From: Thinopyrum elongatum
Lineage: Eukaryota > Streptophyta > Magnoliopsida > Poales > Poaceae
Length of the DNA: 64,000 bases
Assembly: GCA_011799875.1 (NCBI GenBank)
Contig: JAAAXO010000338.1
Span: forward strand, 387,937 to 451,936
Direction: 5' to 3'
Shown: positions 23,730-34,787 of the stretch, one piece after another
Layout: every line of letters begins with the position of its first letter
How positions within the stretch are numbered: position 1 is the stretch's first letter
Made by a program: the position numbers and the translations under genes
The notes under the pieces: model-generated
Seen by the model: only the letters and a program-made list of their open reading frames with translations
What the model was told of the DNA's origin: nothing
The model's database searches: none

Positions 23730-25222
23730 TCCTCCCCTTCTTGAAAACAAAGCCGTCCTCGGCGTTGCTTAAGCTGAAATGTGGCTAACAAAAGAGACAA
23801 GGTGTACATGTTGTATATGTATATGTCATCCAGTTTTACTTCCCTTAGTTTTTGCATATATGACACATGTATACATGAGTAACCTTCATAGTTCATAAAA
23901 TCTAAAGCCAAAATATTATCACAAGTATTAGAAGACATGAAAATATTGTAACTCAATTTGCACATATAAGTGAAGCTCTTATTCATATCAAAGGATTGAC
24001 ATTGTTCATCATTAAACCATCCCAACATTGGTGAATAAACCTTACTTGAATCAAATTTACATGCTACAACATGCTTAAATAAGCAAACATGCAATAAGTC
24101 ATTTGACACAGAATCATCACCAAGATTAGAGGTCATATCAAAATGATTAAACATTGGCACAATTATTTTCAAACGTATTTGATCCAAATCTGATTTATTC
24201 CCTGATTCACATGGTTCTTTCATATTAATAGTTAATTCAATGGGTCCACTCGAAATTGTTGATCTTTTAGTTGTTTGGTCACATGGCAAAGTCAAATTAT
24301 CAACATAGTCCTCTAAAATAGGTGGTGTGATCAAAGTAGTGGGTAGCTGATCAGATGGTGCATTTAAATTGACAAGGCATTCCTCATTCTCATGTAGAGG
24401 TGGAAGATCAGTACCTTTGTCATTACCTCTTATGATCAACTCAGCTGATGTAGCCACTCTCGGGGGTGATGTGTCACATGGTGGAGGTGATGTAGTCCTC
24501 ACAACAATGGATGTGGTTGTCAAAGTACAACTAGTAGTTGAAGGAACAACCGTATCAACTCTTGGAATATGCACCGTGCGCTTGTTCTCCTTGTGGCCAA
24601 CACGTCGTTTCATTTCCTGTTCAGCTTTGCAAGCAAGATGAAACAAATGGTCCATAGGATAACACTCTTCATAAATTAGAATCTCTTGAATATCACGGTT
24701 TAATCCTCCCCAAAATCTATCCATAAAATCTTCTTCACTTTCTTCTAAAAATGAGTGCAATAATGTAGTTTGTAAATCATCATAGTATTTTGTTACCGTG
24801 TCAGTGCCTTGTTTTAAATGTTGTAATTTTTTAATCATACCACGAGTATAATAAACATCAACGAATCTATCTCTCATGACAAGTTTTAAATCATCCCAAG
24901 TAGTAGGTATAAGATCAGGGTTTAACCGACAATATTCACTCCACCAAACTAAAGCAAAGCTACTGAAAGTACTAATCGCAGCTTGAAATTTTCCACGCTC
25001 ATCAAAATTATGGGAAGCAAATATAGCATTAATTTTGTACTCCCATTCAATATATAAATCAGGTCTAAAACGACCAGTAAATGGTGGCATGGAAACATTA
25101 ACCTGATTATGTGCATTCTCATGTTGTTGCTCCTCTTGTGACGGTTGTTGTATTTTCTTAGGTGGTGGCAAATCTCCCACGATCGATGAAGCCCAAGAAC
25201 TAACAACTCCGGAACCTGCCAT
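23123..25222 (-). CDS. gag: Intact family-B gag-like protein, second copy (699 aa)
   Basis: ATG at 25220-25222. Same architecture and length as the copy at 11073-13172: gag domain ~46-210, Thr/Pro-rich spacer, conserved block ending LLLATFQLKQRRGRLCFQ, then ~200 residues encoded by the LTR. Differences are mostly conservative substitutions ([30 protein letters not shown]). The tail belongs to the subtype-I LTR and keeps the same frame and stop. With no polymerase genes, it would depend on an autonomous partner, probably family A. Conservation of the whole frame in two LTR subtypes argues that the tail is translated. Confidence 0.85.
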   Translation of the reverse strand: MAGSGVVSSWASSIVGDLPPPKKIQQPSQEEQQHENAHNQVNVSMPPFTGRFRPDLYIEWEYKINAIFASHNFDERGKFQAAISTFSSFALVWWSEYCRLNPDLIPTTWDDLKLVMRDRFVDVYYTRGMIKKLQHLKQGTDTVTKYYDDLQTTLLHSFLEESEEDFMDRFWGGLNRDIQEILIYEECYPMDHLFHLACKAEQEMKRRVGHKENKRTVHIPRVDTVVPSTTSCTLTTTSIVVRTTSPPPCDTSPPRVATSAELIIRGNDKGTDLPPLHENEECLVNLNAPSDQLPTTLITPPILEDYVDNLTLPCDQTTKRSTISSGPIELTINMKEPCESGNKSDLDQIRLKIIVPMFNHFDMTSNLGDDSVSNDLLHVCLFKHVVACKFDSSKVYSPMLGWFNDEQCQSFDMNKSFTYMCKLSYNIFMSSNTCDNILALDFMNYEGYSCIHVSYMQKLREVKLDDIYIYNMYTLSLLLATFQLKQRRGRLCFQEGEDDEDMTTLDTTKNIAYMYICEVISNANYAIIYLCHPRQKYFTNFCAMSNCRCMGHLYNSHMKIREKEKFSCCSKSPLTSLLGQEKIESKSLTFWIQIRTAQTYLTQNAKNFFIQTPNWVILFLLESRFRALSNPTGFTLKFVRSVELSMKQSDAAAESESNYKSKGVASPPLGPMSLVRPRVSFRLPWDVLPPPWPPPLTPI

Positions 25223-26125
25223 GATTAGTAGAAACAAAAAAAATCGAGAATAATGTTCCTATGAACTACTAGGATGTGGTGGTAAAGCGCTCACAGTAAA
25301 GCAAATATCAATATCTTACAAGTTCTTACCATGCAGCAGGTGGTGACGGGCAACCAGCGGTGTCAAATAACTCCGAAGATTGAGTAAAGCGATTGCCAGG
25401 CGAATGTACGTATACACGGTGTAAAAATATGTGGAGCTGGGTTGGCTATATATGGTAGCAAAAGATTAGCAATAATCAATTCAGAGATGCAATGTTGAAT
25501 ACACGCTCAACGACGGTACTGTGCTGGTCCTAGGCTAGACCGGACTAGAGACGCGAGCCTAGAACACTAATGAGGTCACGGCGTAGCACAACTAGCATCA
25601 ATAAAGGATATGAAGTAGCTCTGGACAGCAAGATATAAGTGAAGATCACAATGGCAGTAAAGATAATGATGAGAAACAACTACCAAGTAGCATATACCAA
25701 CAATTCTCTCTCCAACTTTACTCTCTAAAAGTTTGTGCCAATTTTATGATAATTTTTCTCAAGAATGGCACTGACTCAAGCTTTCAAATGCAAAAAGAAT
25801 CACTCAATTCCGAGTTAATATGAGGAGTCAAAAAATTCTAAAACTGGCCTGAAAAACTGGAACAAGCTGTGTTCACGAACTTCGGAGGGCAAAAAGACCT
25901 ATTTAGAAGCCGATATTGAGGGGTCAAATATTGAACTAGCTTCTGCAACTATTTTGATGCGGCTCGTCGCTAGCTTTAATTTGAGTACTCACGGAGCCAA
26001 AACAGACTTCGTATGAAAAAGATATGCCTGTTTTACTGAACACTGCGCAAAACAGATTCCAATCCGAATTCAGCTACGAGATTGAGTCTAGATAGATCCG
26101 AATTTTGTTTTGCTCTGATACCACT
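25223..26125 (-). other. B2 leader, shortened, with A-like primer site
   Basis: B leader on minus. The ~500 bases between primer site and the AATTTTGTTT tract seen in the copy at 17600-18120 are missing. Primer site GCTCTGATACCA (26112-26123; TGGTATCAGAGC on minus) is the full initiator-Met type seen in A, not the shortened B form. No gene. Confidence 0.8.
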
Positions 26126-27047
26126 TGATAGAGGCGAGGGTGTCCCGATCTTTCGATGAGATGATAGTTATCGTTTTTGGTGGAGTAGACTTTGACGATC
26201 CGACTACGAACGTGCGAGGACGTCGCGCCTTAGCAATCGCTAAACCAACTCCGAGAGGTTATTGACCACGCCGGAGCACAATCAACCTGACCACGAGGGT
26301 CTATCTCCTGCAAGCAAACGAAGAACAAGCAAGAAACTAAGATTTGCAATCTGGATATTGCGAATATAAGATGAAAGCTTTATTGATCAAGGTGGGGTTC
26401 TGTGACGTCTTGGTCTGGTCGTTGAACACAAACGAAGTACGCGAAGTTGCAGCTATAGCGAACTTTTAATCTAAACAAAACCCAAAGTCTAAACGGTGCC
26501 CTAAGGGCTGTATATATGGAGGAAGAGGAGGGGATTTCGTGGCCCTTGAAGGAGGGGTCCGAAACCAACCCTATCTCTTGTTTCCCCACACATACGGACT
26601 CTAAAAACAGCCTATACTCAAGTATTTCGAAATTACATGGGCCTGGCCCAATAATAAGGTGACGCAGCACCTATAATAGCCTCTGGACGAAATTTATGAA
26701 GTGACATCTTGTATATTTCGTCCAAGGCTTCCTGCACTCATTATGGTGGCTTCAAAGTCCTGAAATCATCACTTGTAACTCCGTTCTTGTTCCCCTTGTG
26801 CATGCCATCATCTCCATGCTTGAACTTGCTCCAAGGTTCCTCTTTCTTGTCCCAGCTAGGCCCTTCATTTGTAAGCAAAACAAATGTATCCAATTTAGGC
26901 AGCATCATATTCTCATGAACTTTAGAATCATTACCAAGAAACGAAAGTACCTGATATTTTAATTGGCGTGCGCGAGCTCTAGTAATTGGTCCAGTATGTA
27001 TAGAAGCAGGGGTTGTGGGTGTAACAATGGTATTGATGTCCTCATCA
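26126..27047 (-). mobile_element. Family-A LTR shared by a B leader and an A pol end
   Basis: 922 bp, K-beta subtype. On minus it is preceded by A integrase and polypurine tract (27048 on) and followed by a primer site and B leader. One LTR thus serves as 3' LTR of an A element and 5' LTR of a B interior. That arrangement fits unequal LTR-LTR recombination. Confidence 0.9.
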
Positions 27048-28219
27048 TCCTCCCCTTCTTGAAATGAAGTCGTCCTCGATGGAAGCTCATCTTCCTCACC
27101 CAAATAAGGCTTCAGATCTGCAATGTTAAAAGTGGGACTAACCCCAAAATCTGTAGGCAGCTCAAGTTTATATGCATTATCATTTATTTTCTCTAACACC
27201 TTAAAAGGACCATCAGCACGTGGCATTAGCTTTGATTTGCGCAAATCAGGAAATCTATCCTTACGCAAATGTAACCAAACAAGATCTCCAGGTGCAAACA
27301 CAACATGTTTTCTACCCTTATCTCCAGCAAGTTTATATTTAGCATTCATACGCTCAATGTTCTCCTTAGTTAACTCATGCATTTTTAAGATCAATTCAGC
27401 ACGTTGTTTAGCATCAAAATTAACCTTCTCCGAAGATGGAAGAGGCAACAAATCAATTGGTGCACGAGGAAGGAAACCATACACAATTTCAAAAGGACAC
27501 ATCTTAGTAGTAGAATGCAATGAACGATTATAAGCAAATTCAATATGAGGCAAGCATTCTTCCCACGTTTTCTTGTTATTCTTCAAAACAGCCCTAAGCA
27601 TAGTAGACAATGTTCTATTGACTACTTCAGTTTGTCCATCAGTTTGGGGGTGACATGTAGTACTAAAAAGCAGTTTAGTCCCCAACTTAGCCCATAAACA
27701 TCTCCAAAAGTGGCTAAGAAATTTAGTATCACGATCTGAAACAATAGTATTTGGCACACCATGCAAGCGTATAATTTCACGAAAGAACAAATCAGCAACA
27801 TTAACAGCATCATCGCTTTTATGACATGGTATAAAGTGTGCCATTTTCGAGAACCTATCCACGACAACAAATATGCTATCCCTCCCCTTTTTTGTTCGAG
27901 GTAAACCTAAAACAAAGTCCATAGATATATCCTGCCAAGGAACACTAGGTACAGGCAAAGGCATATATAAACCATGAGGATTGAGTCGTGACTTAGCTTT
28001 TTGACATGTAGTGCAGCGAGCAACAAAACGCTCAACATCCCGTCTCATCTTTGGCCAACAGAAATGTGTAGCAAGTATATCCTCCGTCTTCTTCACGCCA
28101 AAGTGTCCCATTAATCCTCCTCCATGCGCCTCCTGCAACAACAAAAGACGAACAGAGCTAGCTGGAATGCATAGCTTGTTAGCACGAAACACAAATCCAT
28201 CGTTAATGACGAACTTGTT
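26741..28219 (-). CDS. pol: A integrase, 5'-truncated, with LTR-encoded CR tail
   Basis: Open frame read leftwards from the LTR joint at 28219; the upstream part is missing. It holds the integrase zinc domain (HFGVKKTED...CTTCQKAK), the catalytic core with Asp in ISMDF, Asp in VSDRD and Glu in QTEVVNRT, then the GPF-type C-terminal domain ([13 protein letters not shown]). The last ~102 residues lie in the LTR and include [11 protein letters not shown], the CR-type motif thought to help CRM elements target centromeric chromatin. One change of note: HFCWPKM where other copies have HFFWPKM. It cannot act alone without the N-terminal polyprotein. Confidence 0.88.
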   Translation of the reverse strand, partial: NKFVINDGFVFRANKLCIPASSVRLLLLQEAHGGGLMGHFGVKKTEDILATHFCWPKMRRDVERFVARCTTCQKAKSRLNPHGLYMPLPVPSVPWQDISMDFVLGLPRTKKGRDSIFVVVDRFSKMAHFIPCHKSDDAVNVADLFFREIIRLHGVPNTIVSDRDTKFLSHFWRCLWAKLGTKLLFSTTCHPQTDGQTEVVNRTLSTMLRAVLKNNKKTWEECLPHIEFAYNRSLHSTTKMCPFEIVYGFLPRAPIDLLPLPSSEKVNFDAKQRAELILKMHELTKENIERMNAKYKLAGDKGRKHVVFAPGDLVWLHLRKDRFPDLRKSKLMPRADGPFKVLEKINDNAYKLELPTDFGVSPTFNIADLKPYLGEEDELPSRTTSFQEGEDDEDINTIVTPTTPASIHTGPITRARARQLKYQVLSFLGNDSKVHENMMLPKLDTFVLLTNEGPSWDKKEEPWSKFKHGDDGMHKGNKNGVTSDDFRTLKPP

Positions 28220-29211
28220 TGATAGAGGCGAGGGTGTCCCGATCTTTCGATGAGATGATAGCTATCGTTTTTGGTGGAGTAGACTTTGACGATCCGACTA
28301 CGAACGTGCGAGGACGTCGCGCCTTAGCAATCGCTAAACCAACTCCGAGAGGTTATTGACCACGCCGGAGCACAATCAACCTGACCACGAGGGTCTATCT
28401 CCTGCAAGCAAACGAAGAACAAGCAAGAAACTAAGATTTGCAATCTGGATATTGCGAATATAAGATGAAAGCTTTATTGATCAAGGTGGGGTTCTGTGAC
28501 GTCTTGGTCTGGTCGTTGAACACAAACGAAGTACGCGAAGTTGCAGCTATGGCGAACTTTTAATCTAAACAAAACCCAAGCAAAAAGCTACTAGATGGAT
28601 CTACTTATATAGGAGCAAGGGGTGGTGGCCAAGGAGGTGGGAAGACGTCCCAAGGCAGCCTAAAACTAACCCTAGGTCGTACAAGGCCAATGGGCCCAAG
28701 TGGAGGTGATGCAACACCTTTGGACTTGTAGTTTGACTCGGATTCTGCTACAGCGTCAGATTGTTTCGACGACAACTCAACGCTCCGGATGAATTTGAAG
28801 GTGAAACCAATTGGGTTAGAAAGAGCACGAAATCTACTTTCCAACAAAAAAAGAATCACCCAATTCGGAGTCCGTATGAAATAGTTCTTGGCGTTTTGAG
28901 TCAGGTATGTCTGTGCAGTCCGAATCTGAATCCAGAACGTGAGAGACTTGGACTCTATCTTCTCTTGGCCCAAAAGTGACGTGAGATGACTTTTTGAACA
29001 GCACATAAACTTCTCTTTTTCCCTTATGTTCATATGTGGATTGTACAAATCTCCCATACACCTGCAATTAGACATGGCACAAAAGTTTGTGAAGTATTTT
29101 TGTCTTGGATGACATAAATAAATCATTGCATAGTTTGCATTAGAAATCACCTCACAAATATACATGTATGCAATATTTTTGGTCGTATCCAAGGTAGTCA
29201 TGTCCTCATCA
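28220..29211 (-). mobile_element. B1 right LTR: chimeric, B U3 with A R-U5
   Basis: 992 bp. On minus, 29211 down to ~28576 is B U3 subtype II (CCCATTGGCC), then A beta-type R-U5 to 28220. The switch (CTTGGG then TTTTGTTTAG) is at the same point as in the LTR at 20695, but the B U3 subtype differs. Right flank ACGTG is the B1 target duplication; left flank TTGTT lies in A integrase. Confidence 0.9.
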
Positions 29212-32200
29212 ACGTGGCTCCTGAAGACGCTGACAGGTATGAATGTTTAGTTGCTCAACGTGTTTTGAGTGTGCAGGTCACACAAGCTGAGCAAAATCAG
29301 AGGCATAATTTGTTCCATACAAGGGAGTTGTGAAGGAACGTTCTGTTCGCGTCATCATAGATGGAGGGAGCTGCAACAACTTGGCTAGCATGGAGATGGT
29401 GGAGAAGCTATCTCTCACCACAAGACCACATCCACATCCTTACTATATCCAATGGTTCAACAACAGCGGCAAGGTTAAGGTAACACGTACTGTTCGTGTG
29501 CATTTTAGTATCTCTACATATGCTGATTATGTTGATTGTGATGTGGTACCCATGCAAGCATGTTCATTATTACTTGGTAGACCATGGCAATTTGATAAAA
29601 ATTCTGTACACCATGGTAGAAACAATCAGTATACTCTTGTTCATAATGATAAACATATTACTTTGCTTCCTATGACTCCTGATTCTATTTTGAAAGATGA
29701 TATTAATAGAGCTAGTAAAGCAAAACAGGAGAAAAATAAGAGTGAAAATCAGATTGTGGCAAAAGAATTTGAGCAACAAATGAAGCCTAATAATAAACCA
29801 TCTAGTGTTGCTTCTGAAATTAAATTGAAAAGTGCATGCTTACTTGCCACCAAATCTGATATTGATGATCTAGATTTCAGCAATTCTGTTTGCTATGCTT
29901 TTGTGTGCAAAGAGGCGTTATTTTCATTCGAGGACGTGCCTTCCTCTTTGCCTTCTGCGGTCACTAACATTTTGCAGGAGTTCGCTGACGTCTTTCCACA
30001 AGACGTGCCACCGGGATTACCACCTATTCGCGGGATTGAGCATCAGATTGACTTAATTCCCGGTGCTTCGTTGCCAAACCGTGCGCCATACCGTACCAAT
30101 CCAGAGGAGACGAAGGAGATTATGCGTCAAGTACAGGAGTTGCTCGACAAAGGTTATATACGCGAATCCCTTAGTCCTTGCGCTGTTCCTATTATTCTAG
30201 TGCCGAAAAAGGATGGTACATCGCGTATGTGTGTTGATTGTAGAGGCATTAATAATATTACTATTCGTTATCGTCATCCTATTCCTAGACTAGATGATAT
30301 GCTTGATGAATTGAGTGGCTCTACAATATTCTCCAAAGTTGATTTGCGTAGTGGATACCATCAAATTCGTATGAAATTGGGGGATGAATGGAAAACAGCA
30401 TTTAAAACAAAGTTTGGATTATATGAGTGGTTAGTCATGCCTTTTGGGTTAACCAATGCACCTAGTACTTTCATGAGATTAATGAACGAAGTTTTACGTG
30501 CTTTCATTGGACGATTTGTGGTAGTCTATTTTGATGATATACTGATTTATAGAAGATCTTTGGAGGAACATTTGGAACATTTACGTGCTGTTTTTATTGC
30601 TTTACGTGATGCACGTTTGTTTGGTAACCTTGGGAAGTGCACCTTTTGCACCGACCGAGTATCTTTTCTTGGCTATGTTGTTACTCCACAGGGAATTGAA
30701 GTTGATAAAGCCAAGATTGAAGCTATTGAGAGTTGGCCACAGCCCAAAACGGTCACTCAAGTGAGGAGTTTTCTTGGACTCGCTGGTTTCTATAGGCGTT
30801 TTGTGAGAGATTTCAGCACCATTGCTGCACCTCTCAATGAGCTTACAAAGAAGGATGTGCCTTTTGTTTGGGGTACCTCACAGGAAGAAGCCTTCACGGT
30901 ATTGAAAGATAAGTTGACACATGCTCCTTTACTCCAACTTCCTGATTTTAATAAGACTTTTGAGCTTGAATGTGATGCTAGTGGAATTGGATTAGGAGGT
31001 GTTTTATTACAAGATGGCAAACCTGTTGCATACTTTTCTGAAAAATTGAGTGGGCCTAGTCTGAACTATTCTACTTATGATAAAGAATTATATGCTCTTG
31101 TTCGGACCTTAGAACACATGGCAACATTATTTATGGCCCAAAGAATTTGTTATACATTCTGATCATGAATCTTTGAAACACATTAAAAGTCAAGCAAAAC
31201 TGAACCGTAGACATGCTAAATGGGTGGAATTTATTGAGACTTTCCCTTATGTCATTAAACACAAGAAGGGTAAAGAAAATGTTATTGCTGATGCATTGTC
31301 TCGTCGTTATACTATGCTTTCACAACTTGACTTTAAAATATTTGGTTTGGAGACCATCAAAGATCAATATGTGCATGATGCTGAATTTAAAGATGTATTG
31401 CAGAATTGTAAGGAAGGGAGAACATGGAACAAGTTCGTCGTTAACGATGGATTTGTGTTTCGTGCTAACAAGCTATGCATTCCAGCTAGCTCCGTTCGTC
31501 TTTTGTTGTTGCAGGAGGCGCATGGAGGAGGATTAATGGGACACTTTGGCGTAAAGAAGACGGAGGATGTACTTGCTACACATTTCTTTTGGCCAAAGAT
31601 GAGACGGGATGTTGAGCGCTTTGTTGCTCGCTGCACTACATGTCAATCCTCATGGTTTATATATGCCTTTGCCTGTACCTAGTGTTCCATGGGAGGATAT
31701 ATCTATGGACTTTGTTTTGGGTTTACCTCGAACAAAGAAGGGGAGGGATAGCATATTTGTTGTCGTGGATAGGTTCTCGAAAATGGCACACTTTATACCA
31801 TGTCATAAAAGCGATGATGCTGCTAATGTTGCTGATTTGTTCTTTCGTGAAATTATTCGCTTGCATGGTGTGCCAAATACTATTGTTTCAGATCGTGATA
31901 CCAAATTTCTTAGCCACTTTTGGAGATGTTTATGGGCTAAGTTGGGGACTAAACTGCTTTTTAGTACTACTTGTCACCCCCAAACTGATGGACAAACTGA
32001 AGTAGTCAATAGAACTTTGTCTACTATGCTTAGGGCTGTTTTGAAGAATAACAAGAAAATGTGGGAAGAATGCTTGCCTCATATTGAATTTGCTTATAAT
32101 CGTTCGTTGCATTCTACTACTAAGATGTGCCCTTTTGAAATTGTATATGGTTTCCTACCTCATGCACCTATTGATTTGTTGCCTCTTCCATCTTCGGAGA

Positions 32201-32886
32201 AGGTTAATTTTGATGCTAAACAACGTGCTGAATTGATCCTATTAATGCATGAGTTAACTAAGGAGAACATTGAGTGTATGAATGCTAAATATAAACTTGC
32301 TGGAGATAAGGGTAGAAAACATGTTGTGTTTGCACCTGGAGATCTTGTTTGGTTACATTTGCGTAAGGATAGATTTCCTGATTTGCGCAAATCAAAGCTA
32401 ATGCCACGTGCTGATGGTCCTTTTAAGGTGTTAGAGAAAATAAATGATAACGCATATAAACTTGAGCTGCCTGCAGACTTTGGGGTTAGTCCCACTTTTA
32501 GCATTGCAGATTTGAAGCCTTATTTGGGTGAGGAAGATGAGCTTCCGTCGAGGACGACTTCATTTCAAGAAGGGGAGGATGATGAGGACATCAATACCAT
32601 TGTTACACCCACAGCCCCTGCTGCTATACATACTGGACCAATTACTAGAGCTCGCGCACGCCAATTAAATTATCAGGTACTTTCGTTTCTTGGTAATGAT
32701 TCTAATGTTCATGAGAATATGATGCTGCCTAAATTGGATACATTTGTTTTGCTTACAAATGAAGGGCCTAGCTTGGACAAGAAAGAGGAACCTTGGAGCA
32801 AGTTCAAGCATGGAGATGATGGCATGCGCAAGGGGAACAAGAACGGAGTTACAAGTGATGATTTCAGGACTTTGAAGCCACCATAA
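29212..32886 (+). pseudogene. pol: A1 gag-pol continuation, three frameshifts
   Basis: Resumes A1 gag at ACGTGGCTCC and reads protease (IIDGGSC, LLLGRPW), RT (YFDD present), RNase H, integrase and LTR-encoded tail, stop TAA 32884-32886. Against sister copies there is a 1-nt loss at about 29321 (CATACAAGGG for CATACAAAGGG) and a 1-nt gain near 31115 (GAACACATGG for GAAACATGG). A 20-nt loss after 31650 removes QKAKSRL after CTTC, with TCAA repeated at its ends. So protease to RNase H could be read from 29330, but the polyprotein is broken. The integrase core D-D-E (MDF, SDRD, QTEVV) is intact in the last segment. Confidence 0.9.
32567..32579 (+). promoter_or_regulatory. A1 polypurine tract
   Basis: AAGAAGGGGAGGA lies directly before the 3' LTR and primes plus-strand synthesis. 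It also encodes QEGED of the polyprotein. Confidence 0.88.
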
Positions 32887-33501
32887 GGAGTGCAGGAAGC
32901 CTTGGACGAAATATACAAGATGCCACTTCATAAATTTCGTCCAGAGGCTATTATAGGTGCCGCGTCACCTTATTATTGGGCCAGGCCCATGTAATTTCGA
33001 AATACTTGAGTATAGGCTATTTTTAGAGTCCGTATGTGTAGGGAAACAAGAGATAGGGTTGGTTTCGGACCCCTCCTTCAAGGGCCACGAAATCCCCCCC
33101 TCTTCCTCCATATATACAGCCCTTAGGGCACCGTTTAGACTTTGGGTTTTGTTTAGATTAAAAGTTCGCCATAGCTGCAACTTCGCGTACTTCGTTTGTG
33201 TTCAACAACCAGACCAAGACGTCACAGAACCCCACCTCGATCAATAAAGCTTTCATCTTATATTCGCAATATCCAGATTGCAAATCTTAGTTTCTTGCTT
33301 GTTCTTCGTTTGCTTGCAGGAGATAGACCCTCGGGGTCAGGTTGATTGTGCTCCGGCGTGGTCAATAACCTCTCGGAGTTGGTTTAGCGATTGCTAAGGC
33401 GCGACGTCCTCGCACGTTCGTAGTCGGATCGTCAAAGTCTACTCCACCAAAAACGATAGATATCATCTCATCGAAAGATCGGGACACCCTCGCCTCTATC
33501 A
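32580..33501 (+). mobile_element. A1 3' LTR
   Basis: 922 bp, N-alpha subtype like 7215-8136, followed by ACTAG (33502-33506) and B0 leader. By eye it differs from the 5' LTR at about five sites (for example GCCGCG for GCTGCG and GTAGGG for GTGGGG). Confidence 0.93.
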
Positions 33502-33583
33502 ACTAGGATGTGGTTGTAAAATGCTCACAGTGTAGCAAATATCAATATCTTACAAGTTCTTACCATGCAGCAGGTGGTGACAG
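33502..33583 (-). other. B0 leader between A1 and the GACAG insertion
   Basis: Matches B leader (compare 25268-25350). ACTAG at its left and GACAG (33579-33583) at its right are the two target duplications. Confidence 0.8.
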
Positions 33584-33865
33584 TGATGTTGGTGCGGCGG
33601 CGGCGTGACAACTTGTGAACAGAACTCGAAACTCTAAAGAACTAGACGCTAAGACCAGCAACTTGACACGACGATGCAACCGCAAATTCAACAAAGCAAA
33701 AACCCTAAAAAGATTATGCAAAGGCTCAGATTGGTTCGGATATGATGAACTAACCCTACATTTTTTTTTTGACTTTTTCCTGGGCTGTAGGTATGAAGAA
33801 CAGACTCGATCTAAACTACGAAAAACTGTAAATCTCACCGAGCAACCTGGGGCTCTGATACCACT
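33584..33865 (-). other. A leader fragment and primer site (minus)
   Basis: Reverse complement of A leader around 8139-8410. Primer site at 33851-33863 (GGCTCTGATACCA on plus) is a perfect 13-base match to that of A1. No gene. Confidence 0.85.
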
Positions 33866-34787
33866 TGATAGAGGCGAGGGTGTCCCGATCTTTCGATGAG
33901 ATGATATCTATCGTTTTTGGTGGAGTAGACTTTGACGATCCGACTACGAACGTGCGAGGACGTCGCGCCTTAGCAATCGCTAAACCAACTCCGAGAGGTT
34001 ATTGACCACGCCGGAGCACAATCAACCTGACCCCGAGGGTCGATCTCCTGCAAGCAAACGAAGAACAAGCAAGAAACTAAGATTTGCAATCTGGATATTG
34101 CGAATATAAGATGAAAGCTTTATTGATCGAGGTGGGGTTCTGTGACGTCTTGGTCTGGTTGTTGAACACAAACGAAGTACGCGAAGTTGCAGCTATGGCA
34201 AACTTTTAATCTAAACAAAACCCAAAGTCTAAACGGTGCCCTAAGGGCTGTATATATGGAGGAAGAGGAGGGGATTTCGTGGCCCTTGAAGGAGGGGTCC
34301 GAAACCAACCCTATCTCTTGTTTCCCCACACATACGGACTCTAAAAACAGCCTATACTTAAGTATTTCGAAATTACATGGGCCTGGCCCAATAATAAGGT
34401 GACGCAGCACCTATAATAGCCTCTGGACGAAATTTATGAAGTGACATCTTGTATATTTCGTCCAAGGCTTCCTGCACTCATTATGGTGGCTTCAAAGTCC
34501 TGAAATCATCACTTGTAACTCCGTTCTTGTTCCCCTTGTGCATGCCATCATCTCCATGCTTGAACTTGCTCCAAGGTTCCTCTTTCTTGTCCAAGCTAGG
34601 CCCTTCATTTGTAAGCAAAACAAATGTATCCAATTTAGGCAGCATCATATTCTCATGAACTTTAGAATCATTACCAAGAAACGAAAGTACCTGATATTTT
34701 AATTGACGTGCGCGAGCTCTAGTAATTGGTCCAGTATGTATAGAAGCAGGGGCTGTGGGTGTAACAATGGTATTGATGTCCTCATCA
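33866..34787 (-). mobile_element. Mosaic A 5' LTR: alpha U5, K-type U3
   Basis: 922 bp. The U5-R half carries A1-like alpha variants (GATATC, CCCCGAGG, GATCGAGG, GGTTGTTG), while the U3 half is K-type (AGGAGGGG, TGACATC, TTTAGAATC). The change lies between about 34160 and 34268, around the U3/R border. Left flank is the primer site; right flank TTTGT lies in A RNase H. Confidence 0.85.

Larger units (their letters stand above)
10693..29216 (-). mobile_element. Family-B element B1 with TSD ACGTG and scrambled interior
   Basis: ACGTG at 10693-10697 and again at 29212-29216 bounds a minus-strand B insertion into A1 gag, and the host frame resumes exactly at GGCTCCTGAAG. The left LTR (10698-11679) is pure B. 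The right LTR (28220-29211) has B-type U3 but A-type R-U5. Between 13587 and 28219 are A and B fragments that cannot belong to one clean B element, so the interior has been rearranged after or during insertion. Confidence 0.8.
7215..33501 (+). mobile_element. Family-A element A1 with TSD ACTAG, interrupted by B1
   Basis: 5' LTR 7215-8136, primer site, leader, gag to 10697, then the B1 insertion, gag-pol resuming at 29212, polypurine tract 32567-32579, and 3' LTR 32580-33501. ACTAG flanks both ends in the B0 leader. Without the nested block A1 is about 7.8 kb, a normal CRM length. The two LTRs share private variants and show about five mismatches by eye over 922 bp, so the insertion is young. 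The nested block is therefore young too. Confidence 0.9.

Noticed and set aside
27123..27533. Open frames antisense to integrase (also 35756-36166, 38663-39073, 45822-46223)
   Set aside because: Exact antisense shadows of the integrase frame that appear with every A copy.
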